NCBI GenBank assembly: GCA_003508835.1
Contig: PUFA01000062.1
Location: 4,433,001 to 4,497,000, forward strand
DNA length: 64,000 nucleotides
Source of the DNA: Eonycteris spelaea
Lineage: Eukaryota > Chordata > Mammalia > Chiroptera > Pteropodidae
Direction of reading: 5' to 3'
This document shows, in pieces, positions 12,081 through 24,575 of this stretch. A program made the translations under genes and the position numbers. The notes beneath the pieces are model-generated. The model did no database searches. It was not told the DNA's origin and was given only the letters and a program-made list of their open reading frames with translations. Position 1 is the stretch's first letter. Each line of letters opens with the position of its first letter.

Positions 12081-13631
12081 TTAGGCCTTATGGCAGCCAA
12101 ATAGTATTTCTGCTCCCAGTTAGTTACAGTTAGGAGATGGGCTTCATAGCCGGAGAGAGATCTGGCGTAGGGTTCTCTATCTCAGCCACCGCTCCGCTGC
12201 TTCAATTTCCATGCAGCACAAGCCGTCTCCACCCAGCAGTGACAGGATGAGGCAGAAGTTGGCAGTGAAGAAGCGATTCAGACAGTGTTTGGGTATGATG
12301 ACAGAGAGAGCTTAAAAAATAACTGGAGGGAAGGAAATCAGATGTTAAATTTTACATTAACGAGTTGATATTGATGACACAATGCCTGGTACTTTTTATA
12401 TTACCTTAACTTTCCTAAATAAAAAAGGAATTGATATTTTTAATAGACAAAGTATGTGCCTTGGTATAAAATTGTGGTTTGAAAAAAAAAAAAAACCATT
12501 TCTGTTTCATTGCAAATGAGGTAAAGAATGCTGTTAGGTCAGTGGAGACAGCTAAGCCCAGTAAAGCTGCTTACTTTGCACTGAGAAACTACAAAGTAAG
12601 AAACAGCCCATTATTCCATCCCTAGAGTTATTTCAGGAATGGCACTGGAAAGTTCAGTAGATCCCATTTTAAACAAAGGTCTGTTTGCTTTGTTTAAATC
12701 TGTAAAACCATTCTAAGATTATGGTACTTTTCACTTCCTTATTTACATGGGAGCCTAAGGGTTAAAAGTTACAATTTTTAAGATGCCCAAAATGAAACTG
12801 TCTGTTTGAAAAATGAGCTTTACATGGAAGATAAAATGTGTCAACAGTTTATATTAAAGGAGCATTATTTTCTTTACATGGCACTTTCATCTGACCACCA
12901 TTGTGGATTTAATATCAACAAACGAATTTCTTAAAAATTATCACACTTATAGAGGATATTTCTCATCCCGTGGGATTTATCCCACTGTCCAATAACTATC
13001 TATTGAATTATCCCACTATCTATTAAGGTGTAAAGCGTTCAAGAGAGATAGGTAGATTGTAAATGCTGTCATTTTATTTTAATGATAAATATTTTGTGTA
13101 AGAAGTAATATGTCTCAGAAGTGACACTAGCCACCTACTTTCTACAGAGTAGTATAGTTTCCACAATTTTATTGTATTATAGTTTATTATTATTATTAAA
13201 ATCGAAAGGTCTTATCTGTGACACCAGGAAATGTTCCTAATATATATTCTATTTATAAGTATTTCTCACATCTTCCAGTGTTCTGGCTACTTAATTACAA
13301 AGTAACACAGTCTGATCATGACATAAAAAAATGACCAACAGTATATTAGAGAAGTATATCAACTACTCTGTCATTCCCTGCTCTAGAATGCCAGGATCCT
13401 TACTTGTGAAGGGGTCATATAGGTTTGACATACCCACTCTGAGAGACAAAAAATTGTCTTTGCCAATTTGGAAAAGAAAATTTTGAAAGAACCAAATGTT
13501 CATTTTGAAATAAGGTTTCTAGGACAGTACAATAGGTGTTTTCCCCTTCACCTAAAATTTTCTGAAGTGTTTTTAACCATCTAATACACACACACTATAG
13601 TGACCTAGTTTTCTCAATCCTCACTACTTAT
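12081..13631. other. Unique intron, nothing assigned
   Basis: A poly-A run (12482-12494) and a locally duplicated tatcccact phrase (about 12978 and 13010) are the only structure. Confidence 0.55.
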
Positions 13632-13795
13632 AAGTGTGATCTGAGTGTGCACTAGCAGCATGCTGGGGAGCTTGCTAGAAATGCAACATCTCAGGCCCCT
13701 TCCTGGACCCAATTAATCAAAATCTGCATTTTAACAAACAACTCTGGGTGTTTCATATGTTCAAATATATTCACTATTTGAGAAGCTGCTTGACA
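13632..13795 (-). repeat. MER5A-type hAT transposon
   Basis: cactagcagcatgctgggga, cttgctagaaatgcaacatc, cttcctggacccaattaatc and the tttgagaagctgct end match MER5A. Confidence 0.8.
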
Positions 13796-14369
13796 GAAAG
13801 GCTGAGCATGGCACTTTTTGTATTTTCACTAAATGAATTCTCTCTCAGCTTGAGAGAGTCCTTTACTCTTTTCTAAGGGGAGCTCCTGATCCTGGGTGGT
13901 TGAGAGGTGAGGTTTGGACAGGTAAGGGTTTTACAACTCTGATGAGAATCCATTATGACAGCTGAGTTTTTCTTCAGCAGTTTCCTCTTTGACAGTGCCT
14001 TCATGTCATGGTCTGCAGAGAAGGATCCACAGTACGGATTGGGATGACATAGGTGTGACCCTTCAGCAGTCTCTAAAGAAAACTGGTTCTTGCTATAGTG
14101 GGATCCAACTGGCATTAAGCTTTAAAAATATTTTGGGGGGATGTGGGAGTGCCAAAAACCAAATCAATAAGTCAACTGTTTAGAAGGGAATATTTTTCGT
14201 ATGAATAGTCATTTTACTGTTATCCTGTTTGAGCTGAACCTCCCTTTTACCACTAGGATTTCCATATAGCTTAGAATTTAAAGATGTTTATAGTTTCAAG
14301 TAATGACTTCTTATTGTTGACTGCTACAACTTCTCTAATAAGGTTAATATTCATTGGCTGATGACTAAA
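13796..14369. other. Unique intron, nothing assigned
   Basis: No repeat or exon seen. Confidence 0.55.
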
Positions 14370-14570
14370 TTGTATCCTGCACAATCCATTAAGTTAATCT
14401 TCACAGTACTCATAGGTAACAACTCTTTTTTCCTTTTTACTGGTGAGGAATCTGAGAAACCAAGAAATAATTTGCCCCAAATTATACAGCTAGTGGGTGG
14501 CAGAGGCAGATAGTAAATCCAGGATATCTCAGTTAAGGATTCCTCTTAATTATGACCTAGATTGCCTTCT
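14370..14570 (-). repeat. MIR SINE, antisense
   Basis: tttactggtgaggaatctga and aattatacagctagtgggtg match reverse MIR. Confidence 0.8.
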
Positions 14571-15740
14571 AGATTTCCTTATGTCCCAGAAGCACTGTCT
14601 CTTATGAATGAGTAACTATATCAGATCTCATCATTATGCCTCTAGTTAGTAAAAGTACTTTTGGTAAATATTTACACTAATCTTGACACCTCCAAGCACT
14701 TATCCTGTTGGTCACACCCAAATACTGATCTTGTTGGTAACTCTGTATAATAATAGTATTAGAAGGCCTAAAAAAATCTCTTTCCATGTGGAACTTATAC
14801 AACTAAAAGGTATAAAAATTCAGTTAGAATTTTAAAGTGTCTTTTTTTAAGTTATATATTTTTATTTTTTAAGTATCAATATATATTATTGCAAAATAAT
14901 GTGTAGAAATGAAAGGATCATAAAATGACTGAGTATCCAAAATCATTTATTAAAGAATATTAAGAATATTCTGCTTAAAAATTTTTTTAACAGTTTTAGC
15001 TTTTTAAAATGTGTACTGGAAGATTTTTGAAAGTATTTATTTAACTTTCATTAATTATTGACAGCTGATAATGAGTTTGAGCCTCCCTTTTGCCTGACAA
15101 AATTGTAGTAATGTGCAATAATATGGAAATGAGCCCGCATGTTTGGATATTTATAGGGAACCATCAAAAACAAATCCATATCAATATATAAGCAAAGAGT
15201 CCATAGTGTATAAGAGTTTAACTTTTGCTGTCTATGTTCAAGTTTGGCAGTGCAGGCAATGAGAATGTAAAGGCATGGATTTTTCCAGGTTATTTTGGAA
15301 GTGTATGAAGTTTAATACAGAAAAGGAGAAAGTTTTCACTCAGACTGCTACTTTTCAACAACACAGTTGCTCTCTTTGGCTTTACGATGTGCTCGTTTAA
15401 AATAAATAAATAAATAAAACAAGAATTTATTAAGACTATAATAAGCTCTCTAAAATCTATAAGATTTAGTCGTTTAAAATAATATATATTCGTTTATCAA
15501 TTTGGGGGTGCTTATAACATATTCTATGTAAATCTTTTCTAAATGGAGATTTTTCTTATGTAGGCAGGTAAATATCAGTATTAGAAAGACTCTAACAGGA
15601 AAATAGAAGTGGTTCAGATAGAATTCAAAGCCCTGTTTTATTCCAAAATTTTTTTCCTGTGTCCAATAATTGTCTTTTTCTATCTCATCATCACCCTGAT
15701 TTATGACCACCTAGAAGTGGATAGACTGATTCACCTCTTT
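14571..15740. other. AT-rich intron, nothing assigned
   Basis: An (AAAT)n-like run at 15399-15418 and a small inverted repeat agaatatt/aatattct near 14950. Confidence 0.55.
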
Positions 15741-16660
15741 TCTAAAACCAAGTCAGAAGGCCTGCTTGCTCAGTTTGGGAATGGTTTTGGTGACATTCTT
15801 AGCCATCAGTGTCCTGAGTAGGGGGCTGCTGGCCAGGACCCCTTCTGCCTGGATGTATTAGGGTTTCTCACCTTGTGTACTGGGGGGTGGGAATGAGTAG
15901 CTGGGAAACAGCCCTTTCGTGGTCCTAGTTGGCTGGCTGGGATTTGTACCCCTCGTTATTCCTGTCAGTCCCGCTAGCTAGGTACGGGGTTCTGTGTCCC
16001 TCCTCATGGGTTCACACCATCCTGCACCGTTTCTATTTCTCCCATCAGCTTCTCTCTGCCCAGTGGGCTGCCCCGTTTCTCTCCACCTTGAACCACCCAA
16101 AGTTCCTCCTCCAGCTGGCACAGACCCTCATGCATTACGGCGTGCTGGACACCAGCCTACTCAGATGAGGCTCTGAACACACTTCTGGGTGCTTATGCTG
16201 AAAATGAGAGTGCAGGTCAGAGAGGTGACAGCCTGATGACAAGGCAAGAAAAGTTTCCACGACGGGTGGATTCTGGCATCTTAAATGAAATCTTTTCGAG
16301 CGCTGGGATTTCCATCTTTAACATCGTATTTCTTGGCAGACCTCTTCGTAGTGATTGCGGTTGTTGGCATTTGGAACTCGCGCAGTTCCTCAAAGCATGG
16401 AGAGCCCGTTGGAAGCGTTAACTACAAATTGTGTTTTTGTTGGTAAAGGTCACTCCTGTGCAACACCCAAACAGGGAGACATTAACTGCATCCATCCTGG
16501 CGCACTGTATCATACTTAAGGATCCTTTCTGCAGATGAGGTACCAGGGAATGGCTGGAAAGAGGAGTGCCACAGGTGACTCCTGAGGAAGGACCACGCGA
16601 GTCAGCTGCAACTCGTAGGCTCATCCCTCACCGTTGGTTGGTTATTCAGGTTCTAATAGG
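15741..16660. promoter_or_regulatory. GC-richer unique block, candidate enhancer
   Basis: Low-repeat block of higher GC. 16236-16425 holds 11 CpG in 190 bp, and a nuclear-receptor half-site aaaggtca follows at 16445-16452. Such blocks in a long intron of a metabolically regulated gene are plausible enhancers. No direct evidence. Short open frames here are not convincing exons. Confidence 0.3.
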
Positions 16661-17249
16661 GAAAAGGGGGTATTTATATAAATTGTTATGTTCATCATCA
16701 AAAATATTGGAAATGGACATAAGCAAATATGACTTTAATGTCATAGTATTATATGGATGTGCTGTAAGCATTGTGCCAAGTTTATTGATTCACAGTGAAA
16801 GAGAGCCTCTCCAGTATCTAGAATAGTCGTAACTACTCCCCACGGCTTTTTATTTCTTGTGAAAGTACCTACATAAGGATAGTGAATTTGGATGGAATCA
16901 AAATGCAGGGAACTACCTAATTTTGAGTGTTATTTCATCTGCAATAGAAACTGACAGACTGTGTATTACTCTTATCTAGTGGGTCATAGAGAATGCCCGT
17001 CTATGACATTCGATATTTTTGTTTTGAAATTGCTGTCAGTTCTTTGACTTAAATTCTCCTCAAGACTATTCTTCATACATTATGAAAGTGACTATTTTTA
17101 TGTTCCTGTTGTAATTGTTGCTATTGTTGTTTTTTTTTTTAATTAGAAAGCTAAACTTTCTAATAAAATGTTGCTCTAGGTTTTTCTTACGTGCTCTCAA
17201 GACTCATAACTGAAGGCTTTACCTTCTTCACATACTCTCTTTTCTCTTT
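16661..17249. other. Unique AT-rich intron
   Basis: Contains the perfect 9-bp inverted repeat attagaaag/ctttctaat (17142-17164) after a T run. Confidence 0.6.
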
Positions 17250-17370
17250 CCTTTTATTTGGTTAATAAAATCAAATGAGTTTCAAGTGTACAATTCAATA
17301 ATACATCATATGTATATGTTCACCACCTAAAGTTAAATTTCCTTCTGTCACCGTACATACTCTCAATAAG
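17250..17370 (-). repeat. LINE-1 3' end, antisense, short
   Basis: ttggttaataaaatcaaatg ... caagtgtacaattcaataat ... caccacctaaagtt matches the same L1 3' UTR type as 41600-41700. Confidence 0.7.
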
Positions 17371-19489
17371 TTGTTAAATGTCCCTTTACATGTTATCTAT
17401 TAAGATAATAATTTAAAAAAAGTTTATCTAAGAAATATTAGAAAAAACTGGTCATTCTGAAAGTTTATTATTTTTATGGTGCTTAAGAGATGACCTTTAA
17501 AGGTAATAAAAGGATATGCATGGTATTATTCATGTTTTGTTATTCATGTTTTATTAAACTTTAGGTACCTCTTGAAGGCTTTAATATATTTATTTAAAAA
17601 TATTACCCTTGGTTGTAATTAACAAGTAGTCATTGAAGGCACTTGGGCAGTAAGGACGTGCTTAGTATCACTCAGACATTGCTAAAACTTTGAGTATCTG
17701 TTGATAGCTTTAAGAATTTGTAAAAATACTAACTCTTGGTTGCAATTAAGTCAGAAGAACATCCAAAAAATTAAAAAGAACTAGCACCTTAGAGTCAACA
17801 TTTGTTCTTTTTTACCAGAATAAGTGGTTGTGTTTGGTTGAGACTTGATACTTGAGTTCACAAAAACGTGGAAGTGAACAGGATACAGCTGGTTGTTGCG
17901 GCTATAGAAATAAAGACAGCACAGGCTTCCTCTGGAAGGAAAAGAAATGAAAAAAGAGACCCAGCTTTTCCACCTTGCTGTGAACCACAATCAAGTTTGG
18001 GGCTTATAGAAAGATGTTAGTCCTGTTCATCCCCAAAGTGTGGGGAAAAAAGACATGAGTGAGCCCAGCACTCACCTAGTGCATGAGCAAGTGAGGCAGA
18101 CCCGTCCAGGGCAACCAAGATTACGGAAGTCTCAGAGAATCCCCACATGCTGGGGTGTAGGGGATGGTGGCACATCTGTCCTCAAAGGTGCCTAATGACA
18201 AGTTTAAGGGGCAGGTTAGGCAAGGTGTTCTGCCAGGGAAGGAAATGGACAGGACAAAACGATATGAAACACTTAGATATTACAAAATAGCTTGGAATCG
18301 ATTGGTAAGTTTTGAGATTTTTCTCTGAAAATTCAGCAATAGTAGAGATCGTCGCAGTTCTGTTGGAGATTGTTACCTGCTGAGTGACAGGTTTGGTCAA
18401 AGTGAGACGGTGGGGTGGGCATAGGGGGAGAGTAAATTTAAGAACCTGAAAAAAATCTTAGATAAACAAAGCTCACTTCCACTTAAAAACTATAAACACT
18501 GGATAGAGTGGGGTCAATCATGCAGCTCTTCCCAGTGCTTCCAGATGCCTTCTCAAAAGAGACAAAGAATAGATATGTAAGAGAAAAAGTCCAGGTCCAA
18601 CCGAGCAATGAGAAGGTGTTTTATGAGCATGGTTACTCTCTAAAAATGTGTCTCTAAGCCGAAAAAAAATAAATCATCTTTAATAGGCAAAAATGCTGTG
18701 GAAAGAAAAAAATTTGAATAAGGAAAGGTGTGTCACTGAGCTCACATGATTATCTACACGTGTCTGCCTATCACTTAAAAGTAAAGTATTGACAGCCCAG
18801 AGCCCCCAAAGGGATAAAAATGTATATCCAGTTCTTACTCAAGTAAAAATGTATTGGGCTGAATTCCAGAGAACATTCTTGGATTTGACTTTTTTTTTAG
18901 CTTCCTAAATTTAACCAGCTGATTTTTTTTTTCTTAAAATCAGGCTTTCATAAAAACAAAAAGGGTTTCTTCATTTTGTTGTTTGTTATTCTAAATTAAA
19001 AAAAAACACACTCAAAAAAAGTAAGTCCCTATAATCTCACCTTTTTTCCTCAAAATTTATAAGAAGTGAAAGTTTCACTCCTTCCAACTTTGAGAGAGAA
19101 TGCTTTTTTCTAAAATACTAGAGATGTGTATCTATATTTATGTATCCATGGATATATTCTTATCACTATCTATAATAAAAATGATTTAACTTAATGTAAA
19201 CCTTCATTTAAAAAGATGGAACACTCTGTTCTTGGTTTAGGTAGTCTATTGATGTTATTATGTTTTTAGTTTTATGTGCTTAATCTGTAAGAGTTTCTGG
19301 ATTACAACACAGTTATTCAAGTCATGGCTGATTGAAGGCCCATAAGTGACAAACAGATGCCTTGGGGCACATACTTAAGAGCTCCTCAGGACTCTATTTT
19401 TATCTCATACATTCCCCACCTCGACTATATCTTACTCACAGAGTGACTATTTTTCAGCTCCTTATACAAACTGAACTCTAGTTTTTGGA
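17371..19489. other. Unique intron, nothing assigned
   Basis: ttattcatgtttt is duplicated at about 17526-17552. Otherwise no repeat or exon recognised. Confidence 0.5.
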
Positions 19490-19840
19490 CTTTCCAGTAT
19501 GCAGTTCCTTCTCCCTGGAATGTTCTTTCCTCAAGGCTGGCTTTTTCTCATTTTTGTGATCTCCTTTATGTGCCAACCTTTCATGAAGACATTCTCCTCC
19601 TCCATCTAAAAGAGCTCCCCTCCCACAAACATTGTCTCTCCCAGGAGTAGTTTTCCTTCAAAACACATCATAGTGGTAATTTTTGTTTGTTGGTTCGTGT
19701 CTGTCACTCCCCTACTCAACAAAATGAGCTCCGTGAAGCTCACAATGTCCATCTTTTTCAGAACGGTGTATCCAGCACCCAGCATAGGGTCTGGCTGGGT
19801 AATATGTGTCTAATAAGTATTTGTGGAATTAGTGAAGTAT
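19490..19840 (+). repeat. LINE-2 3' fragment
   Basis: ctccctggaatgttctttcc, then tcaacaaaatgagctccgtg and cagcacccagcatagggtct follow the L2 3' end. Confidence 0.8.
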
Positions 19841-21742
19841 ACATATCATTGACCCCAATCCACAAACATTATATTACTAGCTTGCTGTACAACCATGAGG
19901 CCATGAAGAAAGAGAAGGTTGCTGTTTGATTGGTTTTTATGAGTCATGTTTTACCAAATTAAGTTACTGGTAAATCCCTAGTGAAGTAGTTACATCAGTA
20001 GTAAATTACAGAGCATCCCGTGTTGCTAAAATAGGTCACTGCTCTTGAGAAACCCAATCATTGGGAGCAAGGGTCTTGCTTAATGCATTTCTCTAATGAC
20101 TGGAGCAGAAGTCAAGTGGATAGAAGGAAGAATTGCACTTTTGAGATTAGATCTGCTATTTATTAGTCGTTGATCAGTTCAGTTCTTAAGAGCCTATGTT
20201 TTTTTAAATCTGTAAATGGCAATGATTTCATCTCAGGAATAATGTAGGTGATTCATGAGATAGTTAAACCCTGCCATATTTATATAAATCAGTGTGCACG
20301 GTCTTCTTATTTTGAAGTTAATGAAAGGGGGAACGCTTGCAGCTCGCTGGCTGGGAATTCTGCACCGCTGTGAGCCCACTGCCAATTGTGCTATTTCCAC
20401 AAGTTTGTTATTGCCCCAGGGTGGGTTGTCTAGGACTTTATGTAATGTTAGTGAGTGTCGTGTGAATTCCAAAGGGATATATAAATTCATATACTACATG
20501 TATATAAAGTCATATACTAATATATATTACTATTATCACAGAGTTAAAAAACATGATTCTATTAAGAGTTAAAAAACAATAGATTCTATTAATAAGAGAA
20601 ATCTGTTAATAGCAACTGTTAGATCTTACCATTTTTAGTTTAGATAGTTTTAGTTAAGAGAAGCATAAACTTAGCTGACATGGGTAGAACATCTACAGTA
20701 AAGTCCAAAAAAGGTTATAAAACTTAGGATAGTTGCTAATGCTTCATAGCAAAAATGTGCCCTCTGCCAGGTAGTGGAAAGTGAGTTTGCTCCATTTCTG
20801 ATTGACTTTGACCTCTGCTTTCCAACTTTATCCCCCCAAAAGTTAGTCACAACAGTGAACTTCTTAAGAGAAAGCAGCCATAAAGTGGGGAGTCACTAAA
20901 GGCAACCAGCTGGTAATCAGGTTAACACTTAACCAAGATAGATTTAATCCAGACTGAGTCAAAGAATCACTAAATTCTAGTGCCAGAGGGAACTAAAATT
21001 TACTCTTATTAACCCAAAAGTCTATTCTAAAGTCTTCTAAGACAACCAGAGAAATTAGTTTTATTACACTTCTTGACCTATATATATAAATACCAAACCA
21101 TAAAATTTTCACAGATGCCAAGCTTTGATGTGTATACTTATTGCCATGGCCTTCCAAGGAAGGGAATAATTTCTGCTTTGATGTGAGTTCACAGGTCTTT
21201 CATTAACAATCCCGGAAGATACCTGGACGTTTCTAGAATAAGGTTTCCTGTTTAGGCCTCTATTTCTTCTCAGTTTTCACCTTTTCTTCTCTTCTCCCAA
21301 CTTCTCTCTGTGCTCTATATTAGGATATAGTTGGACATGGTGTGGTTGTCATGTAGCTGCTAATTGTGTTAATTCAGCCTCAAACAACAGCTTTGCAAGT
21401 AAATTAACACGTGAGGACCTGAAACACAAAGGTGATTTGAGACTAGAAAACCAAAGCTGACCTTGAGCCAGCTATTCAGAGGGTAAAATAACGTTCATTG
21501 TGTATATTGGGTGCAGCTGGTGTAATCAGAGGTCAGTGGCAGATCTTACCAAATTAGTTATTCTGGGTAAATAAGAAAATATTTATAAGCTGATGTGAGG
21601 ACTACATTTCCCATCTTTAATTCAATTTTTGAGAAAGTGCTGATTGCTCCTAATTTAGGTGATCGTACCTGTCAGCGGATGGAACACTGTCAGCCCTAAC
21701 TCTGTATCAGGACACTCTTTCTTTCTTTTTTATTTCTTTAAA
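19841..21742. other. Unique intron with a 25-27-bp tandem duplication
   Basis: gagttaaaaaac...attctattaa at 20541-20565 is repeated at 20566-20592 with a 2-bp difference. A degraded MIR is listed separately. Confidence 0.55.
20130..20260 (+). repeat. MIR SINE, degraded
   Basis: tctgctatttattagtcgtt then aatctgtaaatggcaatgat keep MIR order. Confidence 0.5.
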
Positions 21743-21769
21743 TGTGTGTGTGTGTGTGTGTGTGTGTGT
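21743..21769. repeat. (TG)n microsatellite
   Basis: 27 bp of alternating TG next to the A-tail end of the antisense L1. Confidence 0.95.
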
Positions 21770-21774
21770 ACACA

Positions 21775-22420
21775 TATATATGTATATATATATTTTCAAT
21801 TATAGTTGACATACTCTATTATATTAGCTTCAGGCATATAGCACAGTGATTAGACATTTATATAACTTATGAAATGATCACCCCCAAAAATCTAGTAGCC
21901 ATCTGACCCTTTTCATAGTTATTACAATACTACTGACTGTATTCCCCATGCTATCTATACTTTATATCTCCACGACTGTTTTGTAACTACCAATTTGTAA
22001 CTCTTAATCCCCTCCTCCCTTTATCTACCCCCCACTCCCCAACTGAGAACCATCAAAGTGCTCTCTGCATCTACGAACTTGTTTCTGTTGGTGTGTTTAT
22101 CCTGTCCTCTAGTTTACACATATGCCTCCTGGTCTTAGTAGAGTTGCCTTATGTAACAGGTGTGCTGTGTATCCCAATGGCACAGTCTTCTCTGGTCACC
22201 TGAGCCAGTGCTCCAGGTGTGTCCCTTATATGGATTGTGTGTACCCTACTGTTGTGGTTGAGTCTTGGTTGCTGTTTGCTCCTCAGTGAGAGGGATTGAC
22301 CCTCAAGCTGATGGGTTGTGATGACTGGTGGTGAGTAATGGAGGAGCTGACCCTGCAGAGCAGGATTTGCATTAGCAGTGCTCTGGTGACTGCCTGTCTG
22401 CCCTTTCTAAGCCTGTTTGT
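21775..22420 (-). repeat. LINE-1 3' UTR fragment, antisense
   Basis: The minus strand reads a typical L1 3' UTR ending near gtatgtcaactataattgaa at 21795-21815. An A/T and TG microsatellite sits where the tail would be. Extent toward 22420 is less certain. Confidence 0.7.
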
Positions 22421-23439
22421 GGGAATTCTACCAGGGACTATCACAAAGCATTTAACTTTGCAACTGATCGAACTTAAATATGAAACTTAAAGTATTTTAT
22501 TTATGTGTCTATTCCTAATTCAGGAGTGTCAGCTCCAGAGAAGACATCTGAGGGCATTCATGGTATGTCAAAAGTGAAAGAGACATTTGAGATACTAACT
22601 AGAAGATTAAGACTAAAATAACACTTAGAATTGAAAATATCTAGAATCCTGTGAAACAATATTAATAGAGAAACAAGAATGTGTTGAGCTAAATTTTTTA
22701 ATCAGTAAATCTGTTTGTGAATGTACAGTCTTCATGATCAATCCTTTAAGGAGCCTACTATAGACACTGTTCATATTAGCTCAGACTTAACCATTTACAT
22801 TATCATTAATCAATATATCTTGTTTAAGTTAACATCTTAACCACATATCTAAGTTTAGAAGAAAAATTCATTTTCTCTTATGCTCACAGTTTCTTGTCTA
22901 ATTGCAGTTCTTGTGATTTTAAGGAAAGTAGAGGTCAGTTCTTTGAAAACCTCATCCTAAATTATGGTCAGCCTTCTCTCTTCCTGGTTCCTGTTGATAT
23001 TTCTTAACAGATCATTTTTTTTCTGAACTTTTGTTCATCTTTGAGGAGCTTCTGAACACTAAGTCGTCTCTGGTGTCTGATGTGGATCAGACTCCTGCAG
23101 AAGACAAGCAGATTACTTCACTGTTTTTCCAGGCAGCCTTGGCGAGGTTGATTATAAGAGAAAGAGAGAAAATTAAGAATGCAGAAAGGCAGTAGAGTGC
23201 TATATTGCAGTCCCTCCATTGGTTGGCCTCTTTCCTACTAAAGCCTTTACCTGCCTCTGAGCTCATCTGTTTTTAAATTTAAACATTTTTGTGCTTTTTC
23301 TTCTTCCCTTGGCTACTACCCTGCCATTTTAAACTGTCCTTATTAAGCTTCATTACGTGTGTTTCTGACTCTGCAGATTTGCTAATTCCGTTACAATTTT
23401 TGTCCTTCACAGTGCTGACTTTGGCTTTTGAGTATGCAG
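22421..23439. other. Unique intron, nothing assigned
   Basis: No repeat family or exon recognised. Confidence 0.5.
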
Positions 23440-23620
23440 AGGCCACTTTGAACCCAGAACACCATTACTTAACTATTTGTGCAAACTTGAGCAAGTTATT
23501 TAACCTTGCCGAGTTCCTTCACGTGTAAAGGGGGGTAGTCCACACACCTAGTGGAGTTGGTGTGAATATCGAAGGAGCAATCCACAACGAGTTCTTAGCA
23601 CAGGGCCAGAATAGTCCTAA
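23440..23620 (+). repeat. MIR SINE
   Basis: cttgagcaagttatttaacc, then cacgtgtaaaggggggtagt and cttagcacagggccagaata keep MIR order. Confidence 0.75.
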
Positions 23621-23789
23621 GGAACACTGGACTCTGGTAGAAGTTAAAACATCTTGTTATTAGGTTATTTTCAGTGATTTCCTTGATGCCGCAAGGAGAT
23701 TTTCTCATCTTCACCCAGTCGTACGTCCACATACTAAAGTAGTGTCCTAGGTTCTATTTTCCAGGTCTACAGTGAATGTAAACAAAAGT

Positions 23790-24240
23790 AAATGCTTCAC
23801 CTTTTTAACCTGGAATTCAAAGCCCTACACTGTTCTGTCCCAAACTCCCACTTCAGCCTTATTTCTCATATTATCACTTTCAAATACAGACGCATTTATC
23901 AAACTGGAATAATCCTCATTCTCTGGACGGCTCTTGTTTCATACTCTTGCTTCATTCTGGAATGACAGAGTCCTGATTGCCACCATTCCCTCTCCTGCGA
24001 CGGTATAGGTCCTACCAGAGGCCTTGTTCTCTTGCAGCCTGAAGCAATCACTGCATCAGCTGACTTAGCATAATTTTTGAAATAATTTTATTATGACTGG
24101 CCATGTTCTTCCGTGTGTGAGCATTCCTACTAGTTCATAGGCTGAGTACAAGAAATGGTTTCATGCCTTCGTCGCCCACTGTGCTTAGCACAGTGCTTGA
24201 CAACTGCTAGGTCTCAGTGACGGCGTTCCGAAGGCAGGAA
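23790..24240 (+). repeat. LINE-2 fragment
   Basis: gaattcaaagccctacactg ... agttcataggctgagtacaa ... cccactgtgcttagcacagt keeps L2 order. Confidence 0.7.
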
Positions 24241-24334
24241 CACATTGCAGGGATCAGAGCTAGGTATGAGTTGTGAAGTCTAGATGTTCTCGTTAATTGT
24301 GTAAAACATGTATTTCCATATATTTCTATTTAAT

Positions 24335-24575
24335 ATAGGAGAGGCCTTCTCTCACCACCATACCTGATAAAGCCCTGTCACTCCTGGCCACTTGCCAGGC
24401 TTTGTTTCTGTGCACAGCATGCATTGCTACCACATTGTTGGGGGGCCTTGGGTTATTTGTTACTTTCCATGTCCCAATAGATCGTAGGCTTCATGAGTTC
24501 AAAGACTTCATCTTTTTAACACTTGTAATCTTTAGCTCACTAAGTGTTTCCTGAGTAAGTGAATGGATAAATCAA
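24335..24575 (+). repeat. LINE-2 3' fragment
   Basis: caatagatcgtaggcttcat gagttc and the tcctgagtaagtgaatgga end match the L2 tail. Confidence 0.7.

Noticed and set aside
20541..20592. CRISPR-like direct repeats
   Set aside because: Only two adjacent units with no spacer, in a mammalian intron.
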